NCBI GenBank assembly: GCA_965279255.1
Contig: OZ257146.1
Span: forward strand, 1,922,001-1,986,000
DNA from: CAMFLJ01 sp965279255
GTDB taxonomy: Bacteria > Actinomycetota > Acidimicrobiia > Acidimicrobiales > Acidimicrobilacustridaceae
Reading direction: 5' to 3'
Length of the DNA: 64,000 nucleotides
Shown: positions 17,450 through 27,325 of the stretch, piece by piece
How positions within the stretch are numbered: the first letter of the stretch is position 1
How the letters are laid out: every line of letters begins with the position of its first letter
The notes under the pieces: generated by a model
Database searches by the model: none
The model's input: only the letters and a program-made list of their open reading frames with translations
Told to the model about the DNA's origin: nothing
Made by a program: the position numbers and the translations under genes

Positions 17450-18205
17450 TCAGGTACGACGGGCGACGAGGGTGAGCAGGCGTGGGATGGTGGCCGCCTC
17501 CACGTACTCCGGGGCCCGGTCGAGGAACCCCTGCGGCGGCGCCGGCTCGAGCATCCGCTCGAGGGTGAGGCCCACGTCGGCCATGGCGTTGAGGTACCGG
17601 CTCAGCGGCCGGTGCACGAAGCGGATGAACACGCCCTTCTCGACCTGCTCGACCACCGCCTGCTCGACGAGGTAGGGGCCGACGCGCCAGTACTGCTCCG
17701 GTGGGTCGAGGATCTGGTCGTCGATCCATCCCGACCCCGGGGTCTGGAGCAGCGGGTGGTTGAGGCAGAACACGAATCGGCCGCCGGGACGCAGCACCCG
17801 GGCCACCTCGGCGAGGGCTTCGTCGACGGCGTCGATGTGCTCGAACACGAGGCAGCACACCACGGCGTCGAACGAGGCGTCGGCGAACGGCAGGGCCTCG
17901 GCACCCGAGCGTGTGTACACCGGCCCGCCGGCGCGGCGGGCGGCCTCGACGATCTGGTTCACCGTCGGGTCGACGCCGACCACGGTCGCGCCGTTGGCCG
18001 TGGCCATCGCCCGGGCCACCTGCCCCTCCCCCGTGCCGACCTCGAGCACCAGCGGGTGGCCTGCGGTCCACTCCACGACGATCGGGAGGATCTGCTCGGT
18101 GTATTCGGGGTCGACGCCGTCGGTGAACTCGCGCTGCCACCAGTCGGCGTGGGCCTCCCACAGCTCGGCGTTGGCATCCACAGCGTCTCCCGGCCCGCTC
18201 GTCAC
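17450..18205 (-). CDS. Class I SAM-dependent methyltransferase
   Basis: A 251-residue Methyltransf_11-type enzyme. The SAM-binding loop LVLEVGTGEGQVARAMA is followed by VVGVDPT, SGAEALPFADASFDAVVC and the post-II segment LRPGGRFVFCLNHP. The C-terminal half (ILDPPEQYWRVGPY...FIRFVHRPLSRYLNAM) resembles small-molecule methyltransferases. The substrate is unknown. The GTG start overlaps the stop of the upstream membrane-protein gene by 2 bp, so the two are coupled. Confidence 0.85.
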   Translation of the reverse strand: MTSGPGDAVDANAELWEAHADWWQREFTDGVDPEYTEQILPIVVEWTAGHPLVLEVGTGEGQVARAMATANGATVVGVDPTVNQIVEAARRAGGPVYTRSGAEALPFADASFDAVVCCLVFEHIDAVDEALAEVARVLRPGGRFVFCLNHPLLQTPGSGWIDDQILDPPEQYWRVGPYLVEQAVVEQVEKGVFIRFVHRPLSRYLNAMADVGLTLERMLEPAPPQGFLDRAPEYVEAATIPRLLTLVARRT

Positions 18206-18924
18206 TCGACCAGCTGGGGCTCCCCACGTTCACCGACCAGAGCGAGGGAGAGCAAGACGGCGTAGATGCCGCACAGAACCAGGGCCTCACCGACCATCTC
18301 GAGGCCCTCCTCCACGGCGACCTCCACGAAGTAGCCGTAGTCCTGGCCTCGAGCGCTCTCGTAGGCCCCACCGATCATCTCCAGGCCGAGGGCCCCGACG
18401 AAGAAGAGGACAGCCCCGAGGAGCATCCAGGATCGGCCCGGAGCGGGGAACGCTCCGCGGTTGCGGTACGCGATGAGTGCGAGGACAGCCACCGCAATCG
18501 CCCCGGGTACCACCCATGCGAAGAACAACAGCCCGCTGTGGACGTGGAGGAGGTGCCGCATCGGGGTGATGAGGTGCTCGTGGAGGGCGACCGCCTCGTC
18601 GAGGCTCATCAGGAGCAGAACCCCCGACAACCCGAGCCACACACGGCGCCTGTTCTCCCCCGCTGGACCTCTGGTGATCTCCAAGCCCACGAGGAGGGCG
18701 AGAAGAGCGGCGGCGCCCAACTGCCACTGCTGCCACCACGACGTGATGCTGCCCTCGACGTCGGCGTTCAGGACCTCCCGGGCGTCGAAGCCCAGCCCGA
18801 GGATCCGGGCACCGTCGAACATCAGCCACACGGTCACACCATGGAGGACCAGGAGCAGCGCAGCGACCGAGAGGAGCACCTTGAGCGCAACACGCGCGTC
18901 GAGCTTCCGCGGCAGAGGAGACAC
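18202..18924 (-). CDS. Uncharacterised six-helix membrane protein with SLDEA..HE and EEGLEM motifs
   Basis: A 240-residue polytopic protein with about six hydrophobic segments. Polar residues recur inside or beside helices: SLDEAVALHEH near the third helix, GLEMIGGAYESARG, and VEEGLEMVGEAL near the last. Such paired acidic and His residues suggest a buried metal or proton site, but I do not recognise a characterised family. Coupled to the downstream methyltransferase. Confidence 0.75.
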   Translation of the reverse strand: MSPLPRKLDARVALKVLLSVAALLLVLHGVTVWLMFDGARILGLGFDAREVLNADVEGSITSWWQQWQLGAAALLALLVGLEITRGPAGENRRRVWLGLSGVLLLMSLDEAVALHEHLITPMRHLLHVHSGLLFFAWVVPGAIAVAVLALIAYRNRGAFPAPGRSWMLLGAVLFFVGALGLEMIGGAYESARGQDYGYFVEVAVEEGLEMVGEALVLCGIYAVLLSLALVGERGEPQLVE

Positions 18925-18972
18925 GACCGGTCCCTTCCCCGACGGTCGGGTCCCAGAACCTCACCCAGAACA

Positions 18973-20019
18973 TCAGGTGGATGGTGGGCGGCGGACCGGC
19001 GGGAGGGGCGCGGACCCACCGCGGGCCCACGGCGCCGGCAGCCAACCGACCGCCATCGCCGCGTAGACGGCGAGCACCGGGGCGAAGGTGAGCGCCCAGT
19101 AGGTGCGCCCGACCGTGACGGTGGCGACGGCGAGCGGCACGATCGCGGTGAGGGCCACGCGGGCGTCGGGGGGATCGTCGCCGCGGGAGGCGACGATCAG
19201 CACGGTGACGCCCAGGGCCGCGATCGCCAGTCCGACCAGGTTCGCCGCAGGCCCACCGCCCGGCCCCAGCCGATCGAGCGCCTCCCGGACCGACGTGTCG
19301 AGCACGAAGGCGGCCTCACGGCCGGTCGGGTCGAGGATGCGCGACGCCAGCGCGACGTGCACGGCTCCGGCGACGACGACGAGCGCCGCGCCGATCACGA
19401 ACGGGCGCCGGCGCGGCACCCACACGAGCCCGGCCAGGAGGAAGACGAGGTAGAGCTCGCGGAACAGCACCGCGACCACGATCGCCGCGGCGGCCAGCGC
19501 CCACCGCCGCCGGCGCACGGCCAACAGCGACGCGAGCGCGAACGGGAGCCCCCACAGCTCGGAGTGCAGGTAGAGGAAGGGCAACGCGGAGCGCACGTAG
19601 GCCCCGACCAGCACCACCGCGACAGGGCCGGCGAGCGGGGACGCGGCGCGGGCGAGGCGCCAGGCCACGAGCATGGCGGCGAGGCCGGCGACGGTGGCGA
19701 GCCACCGCCAGGCGTCGGCGGGGAACGGCCGCAGCAGCAGGAAGAGCATGGGCGGCCGGACCGACCGCAGCTGGCTGGGCGGCGTGCCCTCCTTGGCCAC
19801 CAGCGCGTCTCGAGTCGCGTCGTAGTAGCCCTGCCCGTGCTGCATCGACTCGAGGGTCTGGAGGTAGACCGCCTCGTCGACGTCGACCTGCGTGCGCTCG
19901 AGGTGGAGGGTCGCCGACAACGACACCGCCGCCACCACCACCGCCAGCACGACTGCGACGACGTCGAACGCCGCCGTCATCGACACGATCGGCCGGTCCG
20001 TCCCGACTGGCTCCGCCAC
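18973..20019 (-). CDS. Polytopic membrane protein, possible GT-C glycosyltransferase
   Basis: A 348-residue protein with about nine membrane segments. After the first helix comes an extracytoplasmic loop with VDVDEAVYLQTLESMQHG, whose acidic pair lies where GT-C enzymes (PMT/ArnT type, using polyprenyl-phosphate sugars) keep their metal or catalytic Asp. The RELY segment between helices and the lack of a large C-terminal soluble domain leave the assignment tentative. It precedes the six-helix protein on the same strand. Confidence 0.65.
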   Translation of the reverse strand: MAEPVGTDRPIVSMTAAFDVVAVVLAVVVAAVSLSATLHLERTQVDVDEAVYLQTLESMQHGQGYYDATRDALVAKEGTPPSQLRSVRPPMLFLLLRPFPADAWRWLATVAGLAAMLVAWRLARAASPLAGPVAVVLVGAYVRSALPFLYLHSELWGLPFALASLLAVRRRRWALAAAAIVVAVLFRELYLVFLLAGLVWVPRRRPFVIGAALVVVAGAVHVALASRILDPTGREAAFVLDTSVREALDRLGPGGGPAANLVGLAIAALGVTVLIVASRGDDPPDARVALTAIVPLAVATVTVGRTYWALTFAPVLAVYAAMAVGWLPAPWARGGSAPLPPVRRPPST

Positions 20020-20103
20020 GCCCGGACGGTACCCCGGGGCCCGTGTGCGGCCGGCGACCCCACGGCACCGGTGCCGCGCCGGCGCCGCGTCGATGAACTG
20101 CCG

Positions 20104-21978
20104 TCAGCCCCTGCGGGCGGGCGCAGCGTGGATCTTGTCGTGGACGGCCTCGGCCACCGCGTCGGGCAGCCAGCTCAGCGCCTTGAGCTCCTCTAGCGAC
20201 GCCTGCTTGACCTTGGCCACGCCGCCGAGCTCCTTGACCAGCCGCTTCTTGCGGGTCTCACCCAGGCCCGGGATGCCGTCGAGCACCGAGGTCGTCATGC
20301 GTTTGCCCCGCAGCTCGCGGTGGTACGAGATGGCGAAGCGGTGGGCCTCGTCGCGGATGCGCTGGAGCAGGTAGAGCGCCTCGCTGTTGCGGGGCACCGT
20401 GCGGGGCTCGCTCTCGCCCGGCACGTAGACCTCCTCGAAGCGCTTGGCCAGCGAGGCGACGGGGATCTCCTCCTCGAGGCCGAGCTCCTCGAGCACCTTG
20501 ACGGCGACACCGAGCTGGCCCTTGCCGCCGTCGACGAGGAGGAGCTGCGGCGGGTAGGCGAACCGACCACCGCGGTCGGCCACGGGCTTCTCGCGGTCGG
20601 CGAGGTAGGCGGTGAGGCGGCGGGTGAGGACCTCCTCCATGGCGGCGAAGTCGTCGTTGCCCTGCTCGCCCTTGATCTTGAAGCGGCGGTACTCGCTCTT
20701 CTTGGGCAGGCCGTCCTCGAGCACCACCATGGACCCGACGTAGTCGCTGCCCTGGATGTGGCTCATGTCGTAGCACTCGATGCGCAGCGGGGCCTCGGGC
20801 AGGCCGAGGTGGTCCTGGAGGTCGTTCAGCGCCTTCGCCCGGGTGTTGTGGTCGGCGGCGCGCCGGAGCCGATGGCGGCTGAACTCCTCGGTGGCGTTGC
20901 GGGTGACCATCGCCATGAGCTCGCGCTTGTCGCCCCGCTGCGGGATGCGGATGGCCACCCTCGAGCCGCGCTGGTGGGTGAGCCACTCCTCGTAGAGCGC
21001 GGGGTCGGCCGACTCGACCGGCACCAGGACCTGCTTCGGCACCCCCATCGGCGGCGGGTCGGCGTAGAGGCCCTCGAGGATGCGGTCGACGAGCTCGCCC
21101 TCGGTGAGGTCCTCGGCCTTGTCGAGCACGAAGCCCTTGCGGCCGACGACGCGGCCGCGGCGCACGAAGAACACCTGGACCGAGGCCTCGAGGTCGTCGC
21201 CGTGGAGGCCGATGACGTCGATGTCCTCGGGCTTCTCGACCACCATCTGCTGCTTCTCGATGGCCTTGCGCACCGCTCCGAGGCGGTCGCGGACGCGGGC
21301 GGCCCGCTCGAACTCGAGCTCGTCGCTGGCCGCCAGCATCTCGGCCTCGAGCCGGTGCACCACGGTGTCGGTGTCGCCGTCGAGGAAGTCGACGAGCTCC
21401 TGCACCAGGGCGTCGTAGTCGGGCTTGGAGATCTCGCCGACGCAGGGGCCGCTGCACTTCTCGATGTGGAACAGCAGGCACGGCCGCCCGAGGCGCTCGT
21501 GGCGGCCCAGCTTGTTGTCGGAGCACGTGCGGATGGGGAACGTGCGCAGCAGCAGGTCGAGCGTGTCGCGGATCGCCCAGGCGTGGCCGTAGGGGCCGAA
21601 GTAGCGCGTGCCCTTGCGCTTGGTGCCACGCATGACGGTGGCCCGGGGCCACTCGTCGTCGAGGGTGACGGCGAGGAACGGGTAGCTCTTGTCGTCCTTC
21701 AGCCGCACGTTGAAGCGGGGCTGGTGCTGCTTGATGAGGCTGTACTCGAGCATGAGCGCCTCGACGTCGTTGCGGACCTGGATCCACTCGACGGACTCGG
21801 CGGTCTCGACCATCTGGGCCGTCCGCGAATGCAGGTTCCGCGGGTTCTGGAAGTAGTTCGACAGCCGCTGGCGGAGGCTCTTGGCCTTGCCGACGTAGAT
21901 CACCCGGCCATGCGCGTCCTTGAACTGATAGGAGCCGGGGGCGTCGGGGATCGTCCCTGCGGGGGGTCGCTGCACCAT
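20104..21978 (-). CDS. uvrC: Excinuclease ABC subunit C
   Basis: A 624-residue nuclease making both cuts in nucleotide excision repair. Domains in order: GIY-YIG nuclease (GSYQFKDAHGRVIYVGKA), a Cys-containing linker (CLLFHIEKCSGPCVG), the UVR segment that binds UvrB, the RNase H-like nuclease (ECYDMSHIQGSDYVGSMVV) and C-terminal helix-hairpin-helix motifs (LDGIPGLGETRKKRLVKELGG). Length typical. rapZ lies 2.7 kb downstream rather than adjacent, with three extra genes between them. Confidence 0.97.
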   Translation of the reverse strand: MVQRPPAGTIPDAPGSYQFKDAHGRVIYVGKAKSLRQRLSNYFQNPRNLHSRTAQMVETAESVEWIQVRNDVEALMLEYSLIKQHQPRFNVRLKDDKSYPFLAVTLDDEWPRATVMRGTKRKGTRYFGPYGHAWAIRDTLDLLLRTFPIRTCSDNKLGRHERLGRPCLLFHIEKCSGPCVGEISKPDYDALVQELVDFLDGDTDTVVHRLEAEMLAASDELEFERAARVRDRLGAVRKAIEKQQMVVEKPEDIDVIGLHGDDLEASVQVFFVRRGRVVGRKGFVLDKAEDLTEGELVDRILEGLYADPPPMGVPKQVLVPVESADPALYEEWLTHQRGSRVAIRIPQRGDKRELMAMVTRNATEEFSRHRLRRAADHNTRAKALNDLQDHLGLPEAPLRIECYDMSHIQGSDYVGSMVVLEDGLPKKSEYRRFKIKGEQGNDDFAAMEEVLTRRLTAYLADREKPVADRGGRFAYPPQLLLVDGGKGQLGVAVKVLEELGLEEEIPVASLAKRFEEVYVPGESEPRTVPRNSEALYLLQRIRDEAHRFAISYHRELRGKRMTTSVLDGIPGLGETRKKRLVKELGGVAKVKQASLEELKALSWLPDAVAEAVHDKIHAAPARRG

Positions 21979-22036
21979 CGCCGGTCATCGTACGGGTGCG
22001 CGACGACAGCGAGGCCCGGCACTACGTTCGGCCGTC

Positions 22037-23422
22037 GTGCGACGACGCCCGAACGAGCTCGTGTGGTGGGTCGCGCTCAGCGCCCTCGCGCTGCTGTCGT
22101 GGGCCCCCGTGCAGCTCGAGGACACGTGGTTCTACGCCGCCACGGGCCGGTGGGTCGTCGACCACCACGCCATCCCCCGGTCCGACCCGTTCTCGTGGAC
22201 CGTCGCCGGGCGACCGTGGCAGAGCAACGGCTGGCTCTGGGGAGTGCTGCTCTGGGGTGTCTGGTCGGTCGGGCGGTTCGCCGCCGTGGCGCTGCTGAAG
22301 CCGCTGTACGTGATCGCCTCCGGGGTGCTGCTGCGCTGGGCGGCGGGGGTGCTCGGTGCGTCCCGATCCGCGGCGATGGTCGGGGCCCTCGTCGGCACCG
22401 TCGCCACCTTCCCGTTCGTGGTCGAACGTCCGCAGCTGGCCTCCTACCTCGCGGCACCGGTCGCCCTCGCGTTCACCCACCTCGTGCTGACCCGGGCCCG
22501 GTGGTGGGCCTGGGCCCTGGCGCTGTTCGGGCTCTTCGCGCTCTGGACGAACCTCCACTCGGTGGCCCTGTCGGGCGTCCCGCTGGTCGGCGCCCTCGGG
22601 GTCGGCCTCGCCCTCGACCGCCGTGGCGACCGGGCGCTCCGGCCCTGGCTCCTCGCTGGTGCGGCCACGGCGGCGGCCGGCCTGGGCACCCTGGTGAACC
22701 CGTGGGGCGCCCAGCTCTGGACCCACGCCGCCGAGGTCCGCCGCATCTCCCGTGGCTCGATCTCCGAGTGGGAGCCGCTGTGGAACCGGGGCACCGGCGG
22801 CCTGGTGGCCCTGGCGATCGTCGTCGGCGTCGTCATCGCCGCCGTGCGGCTCGGGGCGCTCCGCCGCCTCGAGCTGCTGGCCCCGCTGGTGCTGGCCGCG
22901 CTCCTCGCCGTCGATGCCATCCGGTCGTTCCCGGTGTTCGCCGTGGTGGCGGCCACCGTGGTGCCGCCGCTGGTGCCTTCGGGCTCACCGCTGAGCGCCG
23001 ACCGCCGACGCCTGCTCTCCGTCGGCGCCGGCGCCGCTCTCGTGTTGGCGTTGGTGGTGACGATCCCCCGGGTCTCGTCGACCACCGACCCCTCGGACAC
23101 CACCCCCGTCGACCCGGTCGCCGCCCTGCCGTCGGGCTGTCGCCTCCTCAACGACTACGCCTTCGGCAACTGGGTCATGTTCGACCGCCCCGACGTCCCG
23201 GTGTCCGACGACGGCCGCAACGACCTCTACGGCACCGACGCGACCCGCGACCGGCTGCTCTCGGTCCCGTCGGCCGCAGCCGAGCTGCCGACGTGGACGA
23301 CGGCCAACGGCGTGACCTGTGTGCTCGTGCGGCCGGAGAGCCCCGCGGTGGAGGTGCTCACCGGTGCGGGCTGGGTCGTGGCGGGACGCGACGCCAACGC
23401 CGTCGCCCTCGTTCCCGGCTGA
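22037..23422 (+). CDS. Polytopic membrane protein, GT-C-like
   Basis: A 461-residue protein with about nine or ten membrane segments. Near the N-terminus an extracytoplasmic loop has LEDTWFYAATGRWVVDHH, with an acidic pair as in GT-C-like proteins. Conserved points include PFVVERPQ, WTNLHS and LVNPWG, and a soluble C-terminal tail of about 100 residues. The truncated gene at the right end of the window shares this layout (NPLG, comparable tail), so the two look like paralogues. Function unknown. Divergent from uvrC with a 58-bp gap; convergent with the next gene. Confidence 0.7.
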   Translation: MRRRPNELVWWVALSALALLSWAPVQLEDTWFYAATGRWVVDHHAIPRSDPFSWTVAGRPWQSNGWLWGVLLWGVWSVGRFAAVALLKPLYVIASGVLLRWAAGVLGASRSAAMVGALVGTVATFPFVVERPQLASYLAAPVALAFTHLVLTRARWWAWALALFGLFALWTNLHSVALSGVPLVGALGVGLALDRRGDRALRPWLLAGAATAAAGLGTLVNPWGAQLWTHAAEVRRISRGSISEWEPLWNRGTGGLVALAIVVGVVIAAVRLGALRRLELLAPLVLAALLAVDAIRSFPVFAVVAATVVPPLVPSGSPLSADRRRLLSVGAGAALVLALVVTIPRVSSTTDPSDTTPVDPVAALPSGCRLLNDYAFGNWVMFDRPDVPVSDDGRNDLYGTDATRDRLLSVPSAAAELPTWTTANGVTCVLVRPESPAVEVLTGAGWVVAGRDANAVALVPG

Positions 23423-23435
23423 GCTGGCGTCGCCG

Positions 23436-24977
23436 CTACGGGCGCCGGTGGTACGCAGTCCAGCCGGGCCCGGATCCGGCCACCTCGAAGTCGGTCGCGA
23501 GCAGACGGGCCAGCTCGGGCTGCTGCTCGAGCAGCAACGGCTCGGTGACGAGGACCCAGTCGATCGGCCCGTGCGCCACCCCCCACAGCTCGAGGCTGTC
23601 GGGTTGCCCGAGCAGGTCGAGTCGCTCCGTCGCGGTGAGGGGCGACCCCGTCGACCGCTCCATCTCGAGGTCGGCCTCGAGGGGCCAGAACGGGCCCTTG
23701 ATGTAGCCGTAGTACTGCTGGAGGATGCCGTACCCGCGGGAGACGAGCAGCACGGGCTCGGTGTGATCGAGGAAGGCCCCGGCCGCCTCCGCCTCACCGG
23801 GTTGCAGCGCGAGGGCCTCGGGCAGGTCGCGTTCGACGTAGGGGTACGGGCGCGGCCCGGCCAGCAGCAGCACGGCCACGACCACCCCGAAGGCGGCGAC
23901 CGCCACGGCGGTGTTGATCCCCCGCCGGGCGAGGGTGGCCTTCACCGCCTCGGTCGCCGAGGCCAGCCCGAGCAGCACGGGCGGCAGGAGGAGCACGTGG
24001 TAGTAGTCGTGGCTCGGCGTGTGGTGGGAGAACACCAGGCCGTGCACGAGGTACCCGGCGAACAGGGCGGCGCCGAGCACTCGGGCCCGACGGGGAGCGA
24101 CCAGCAACCCGGCGAGAGCCACCACCACCACGGGCCACGGCACGACGCGGGTGGCCATCTCGAACCACCCCGACCAGAAGCCCGAGCTGGTGAGTGCCGA
24201 GGAGTCGACCCGGCCCTGCTCCTGGCCACCGAGGAGCCCGGTGGCACCCAGCACGACCCAGTAGACGACCGTCGGCGCGGCGATGACCACGACCCGGCGG
24301 ACGAACCGCCGGCAGGCGACGCCCCGCCAACCCAGGTCGAGCCACGCCAGGGCCGCCATCGCGGGGAACACCGCCAGCGCGGCGGTCGGCTTCACGAAGA
24401 CGGCTGCCGCTCCCAGCGCACCGGCGAGCCACCAGGACCGTCGGCCGGCGAGCTCCTGGTCGCGGACGAGCGCCCAGAGGAAGGCCACCACCAGGCAGAG
24501 CATCGGCACGTCGGGCTGGTAGGACCGGGAGAAGACCACGGCATAGGGAGCGAACAGCCACACCCCCACGGCCACGACGGCGCCGGTCGAGCCCACGGTG
24601 CGGCGCACGAGGCCCCACACGGCCAGCCCGGTGGCGACCCACGCCAGGGCCAGCAGGCCGCGTGGCAGCCACAGCGCCTCGTGCCCGACGACCACGTAGG
24701 TGAGCGCCCCGGCCCCCTGCAGCACCGGCGGCTCGAGCGCCCGTGGCACCCAGGGCTCGAACCCGGCCGGGAGCCCCGCGGGAAGGTCGCCACCGAGATG
24801 CTGCCAGTAGCCCCGGGACATCAGGGCGTCGGTGAGCTGGCGATGGGCCGAGTACGCGAGCGGCGGGAGGTCGAGGCCGATCCACCGCACGACGAGCGCG
24901 ACGGCACCCACGACCGCGGCCACGACCACCGCAACGCGTCGGGATGTGGCCTGCGTCTGCTCGACGACGTCGGTCAT
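23436..24977 (-). CDS. GT-C (PMT/ArnT-like) membrane glycosyltransferase
   Basis: A 513-residue protein beginning with a membrane helix and then RWIGLDLPPLAYSAHRQL, the first extracytoplasmic loop seen in dolichyl/polyprenyl-phosphate-sugar-dependent transferases. About ten further helices follow, with SRSYQPDVPM between helices and SHHTPSHDYYHVLLLP near the C-terminal half. The soluble tail is about 110 residues. The substrate is not predictable; a decaprenyl-phosphate-linked sugar is plausible given the DPA genes nearby. The true start is ATG 24977; the open frame beyond it is antisense to nadA. Confidence 0.75.
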   Translation of the reverse strand: MTDVVEQTQATSRRVAVVVAAVVGAVALVVRWIGLDLPPLAYSAHRQLTDALMSRGYWQHLGGDLPAGLPAGFEPWVPRALEPPVLQGAGALTYVVVGHEALWLPRGLLALAWVATGLAVWGLVRRTVGSTGAVVAVGVWLFAPYAVVFSRSYQPDVPMLCLVVAFLWALVRDQELAGRRSWWLAGALGAAAVFVKPTAALAVFPAMAALAWLDLGWRGVACRRFVRRVVVIAAPTVVYWVVLGATGLLGGQEQGRVDSSALTSSGFWSGWFEMATRVVPWPVVVVALAGLLVAPRRARVLGAALFAGYLVHGLVFSHHTPSHDYYHVLLLPPVLLGLASATEAVKATLARRGINTAVAVAAFGVVVAVLLLAGPRPYPYVERDLPEALALQPGEAEAAGAFLDHTEPVLLVSRGYGILQQYYGYIKGPFWPLEADLEMERSTGSPLTATERLDLLGQPDSLELWGVAHGPIDWVLVTEPLLLEQQPELARLLATDFEVAGSGPGWTAYHRRP

Positions 24978-25304
24978 CGGTACGTCCTCATGGCCTGCTA
25001 GATCGGCATCCGAGCGCCGTTCCTGAACGCCCCTGAGCACCCACCGGCCCTCCCGCGACGGCGCTGGTCCGGTGACCGGCCGCCCTCGTCCCCAAGTGTG
25101 GTGCACCCCGCGCCGGGCGTCGGGAATGGAGAATCCTCGGCCCCATCGACCGGTTCGAGCGGAAATGCCGTAGAGTCCTCCCTGCCGGCCTGGTATCCGG
25201 CGACATATCGAGACCCGAGACCGACATCCCCGTGGCGTGGCGACCAGGCTGCCCCCACCGGTCAACATCGGGGCTCCCCGGCCCACCTGGGGGTTCACCA
25301 AAGC
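24978..25304. other. 327-bp divergent intergenic region upstream of nadA
   Basis: No gene is supported here. It separates the minus-strand GT-C gene from nadA and should hold both promoters. A TAGAGT that could serve as a -10 element lies near 25170 on the plus strand, about 19 bases after a weak TCGACC. I see no recognisable riboswitch and no clear NadR/NiaR-type operator. Confidence 0.4.
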
Positions 25305-26426
25305 ATGTTGCGGCTCCAACTCCCGCTCCCCGAGCGGTACACCGACGCCAGTCCTGAAGAGCTGGCCGATCGCATCGCCGCGGCCAAGGCCACGCTCGGT
25401 GATCGCCTGTTCATCCTCGGCCACCACTACCAGCGCGACGAGGTCATGCGCTGGGCCGACGCGCGGGGCGATTCGTTCCGCCTCTCGGTCCTGGCCCAGG
25501 AGCACCCCGAGGCCGACTACATCGTGTTCTGCGGTGTGCACTTCATGGCCGAGTCGGCCGACATCCTCACCGCCGACCACCAGCAGGTGATCCTCCCCGA
25601 CCTCAACGCGGGCTGCTCCATGGCCGACATGGCCGACCTGGAGGAGGTCGAGGAGGCCTGGGAGGCACTCGCTCGCACCACCGACATCTCCAACGTGGTC
25701 CCGATCACCTACATGAACTCCTCGGCCGCCCTCAAGGCGTTCGTGGGCGAGCACGGCGGCGCCGTGTGCACCTCCACCAACGCCCGAGCGGTGCTCGAGT
25801 GGGCCCTGTCGCTCGGCGAGTTCGCCGACACGGGTGCCGGCGGGTCCCAGGTCCTGTTCTTCCCCGACCAGCACCTCGGCCGCAACACCGGCCACGACCT
25901 CGGCTTCACCGAGGACGACATGCGGGTGTGGAACCCCCGCCACGAGCTCGGCGGCCTCACCGAGGCCGACATCAAGGAGTCGACCTTCCTGCTCTGGAAG
26001 GGCCACTGCTCGGTGCACCAGCGCTTCCGCCCCGAGCACATCGACGCCTTCCGGGCCGAGCACCCCGACGGCATCGTGGTGATCCATCCCGAGTGCGCCC
26101 ACGACGTCTGCGAGATGGCCGACCAGGTCGGCTCCACCGACTACATCATCAAGGCCGTCGAGGCGGCCCCGGCCGGCTCGGTCATCGCCGTCGGCACCGA
26201 GATCCACCTGGTGAACCGCCTGAACGACGAGACCCCGGACAAGACGATCGTGTCGCTCGATCCGCTCGTGTGCCCGTGCTCGACGATGTTCCGCATCGAC
26301 GGCCCCCACCTGGCGTGGGTGCTCGAGGGCCTCGTCGAGGGTCGGGTCGTCAACCGCATCACCGTCGACCCCGACACCACCGAGTGGGCGAAGGTCGCCC
26401 TCGAGCGGATGCTCGCCATCACGTGA
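25305..26426 (+). CDS. nadA: Quinolinate synthase A
   Basis: A 373-residue enzyme condensing iminoaspartate with dihydroxyacetone phosphate to quinolinate in NAD synthesis. It has ILGHHYQRDEV, three pseudo-repeated domains (FCGVHFMAESADIL, YMNSSAALKA, VIHPECAHDVCE) and Cys residues that can ligate the 4Fe-4S cluster, including LVCPCSTMFRI. The ATG at 25305 starts the conserved region; the frame is open further upstream. nadB and nadC are not in the window. The gene overlaps the next one by 4 bp. Confidence 0.95.
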   Translation: MLRLQLPLPERYTDASPEELADRIAAAKATLGDRLFILGHHYQRDEVMRWADARGDSFRLSVLAQEHPEADYIVFCGVHFMAESADILTADHQQVILPDLNAGCSMADMADLEEVEEAWEALARTTDISNVVPITYMNSSAALKAFVGEHGGAVCTSTNARAVLEWALSLGEFADTGAGGSQVLFFPDQHLGRNTGHDLGFTEDDMRVWNPRHELGGLTEADIKESTFLLWKGHCSVHQRFRPEHIDAFRAEHPDGIVVIHPECAHDVCEMADQVGSTDYIIKAVEAAPAGSVIAVGTEIHLVNRLNDETPDKTIVSLDPLVCPCSTMFRIDGPHLAWVLEGLVEGRVVNRITVDPDTTEWAKVALERMLAIT

Positions 26427-27325
26427 GCAGCCGGGGCGCCCTCACGATCCTCTCCACCCCGAAGGCGTTCACCGGCATCTTCGCCACGATCCAGACCAAC
26501 GCCATCACCAGTTGGACGCGCCTCGACCCGCGCCCGGAGGTGATCCTGTTCGGCGACGACGACGGCACCGCCGAGATCTGTGCCGAGTTGGGCCTGCGCC
26601 ACGTCCCCGACGTCGCCACCACCAGCCGCGGCACGCCGCTGCTGAGCGACATGTTCCTGCGCGGCCAGGAGCTGGCCTCGAACCCGGTGGTCTGCTGGTC
26701 GAACGCCGACATCGTGTTCGCCGACGGCATCACCGAGGCGGCCGCCACGGTCGCCGAGTCCCGCGATCCGCTCTACGTGGTCGGTCGCCGGATCGACATC
26801 GATCAGCTCGACGCCCTCGACCTCGAGCCCGGGTGGCAGCCGCGCCTGCGCGCTCGTGCCGAGGCCGACGGCGAGCTGAAGCCGGTGAACTGGATCGACT
26901 ACTTCATGTTCCCCTCGGGCCTGTTCACCGAGCTGCCCGAGTTCGCCATCGGACGACCGGGCTACGACCCCTGGCTGATCTGGCGCGCCGCCGACCTCGG
27001 CGCCACCGTGGTCGACGCCACCGACTTCGTCCTGGCGGTGCACCAGCGCCACGACTACTCCCACGTCGGCGGGCGCAAGGTCGCCTTCCAGGGCCCCGAG
27101 GCCGCGGCCAACGCGGCGATCGTCGACGACTGGCGGCACTACCACTCGATCCTCTACGCCCGGCGGCGCTTCGACGCCCAGGGCCGGATCGTGCCCGCCA
27201 ACGGGCTGCGCTACCGGATGGCCCGGCCCCGCAGCTACCTCGCCCACGCCCTGCGGTTCACCCGCCCGCTGCGTCAGCGGCTCCTCGGCGAGAACGCCAC
27301 CCGCAAGCGCTCCGCCTCGTCGTAA
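26423..27325 (+). CDS. Putative glycosyltransferase (GT-A-like)
   Basis: A 300-residue soluble protein starting at a GTG inside the nadA stop (GTGA overlap). Features fitting a GT-A fold are the N-terminal TILSTPKAF and VILFGDDDG segments, and CWSNADIVFADG, with Asn-Ala-Asp in the position of a DxD motif. A conserved aromatic-rich WIDYFMFPSGLF and YDPWLIWRA follow. I take it as a sugar transferase of the envelope cluster that continues on the other strand. Its last 52 bp overlap the convergent GT4 gene. Confidence 0.65.
   Translation: MSSRGALTILSTPKAFTGIFATIQTNAITSWTRLDPRPEVILFGDDDGTAEICAELGLRHVPDVATTSRGTPLLSDMFLRGQELASNPVVCWSNADIVFADGITEAAATVAESRDPLYVVGRRIDIDQLDALDLEPGWQPRLRARAEADGELKPVNWIDYFMFPSGLFTELPEFAIGRPGYDPWLIWRAADLGATVVDATDFVLAVHQRHDYSHVGGRKVAFQGPEAAANAAIVDDWRHYHSILYARRRFDAQGRIVPANGLRYRMARPRSYLAHALRFTRPLRQRLLGENATRKRSASS

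Noticed and set aside
20320..23706. A 1128-codon plus-strand open frame across uvrC and the next gene
   Set aside because: It is antisense to uvrC and then out of frame with the membrane protein at 22037; no protein-like features.
24978..26309. N-terminal extension of the minus-strand GT-C gene
   Set aside because: The extension is antisense to nadA and to the divergent promoter region; the GT-C protein starts naturally at ATG 24977.
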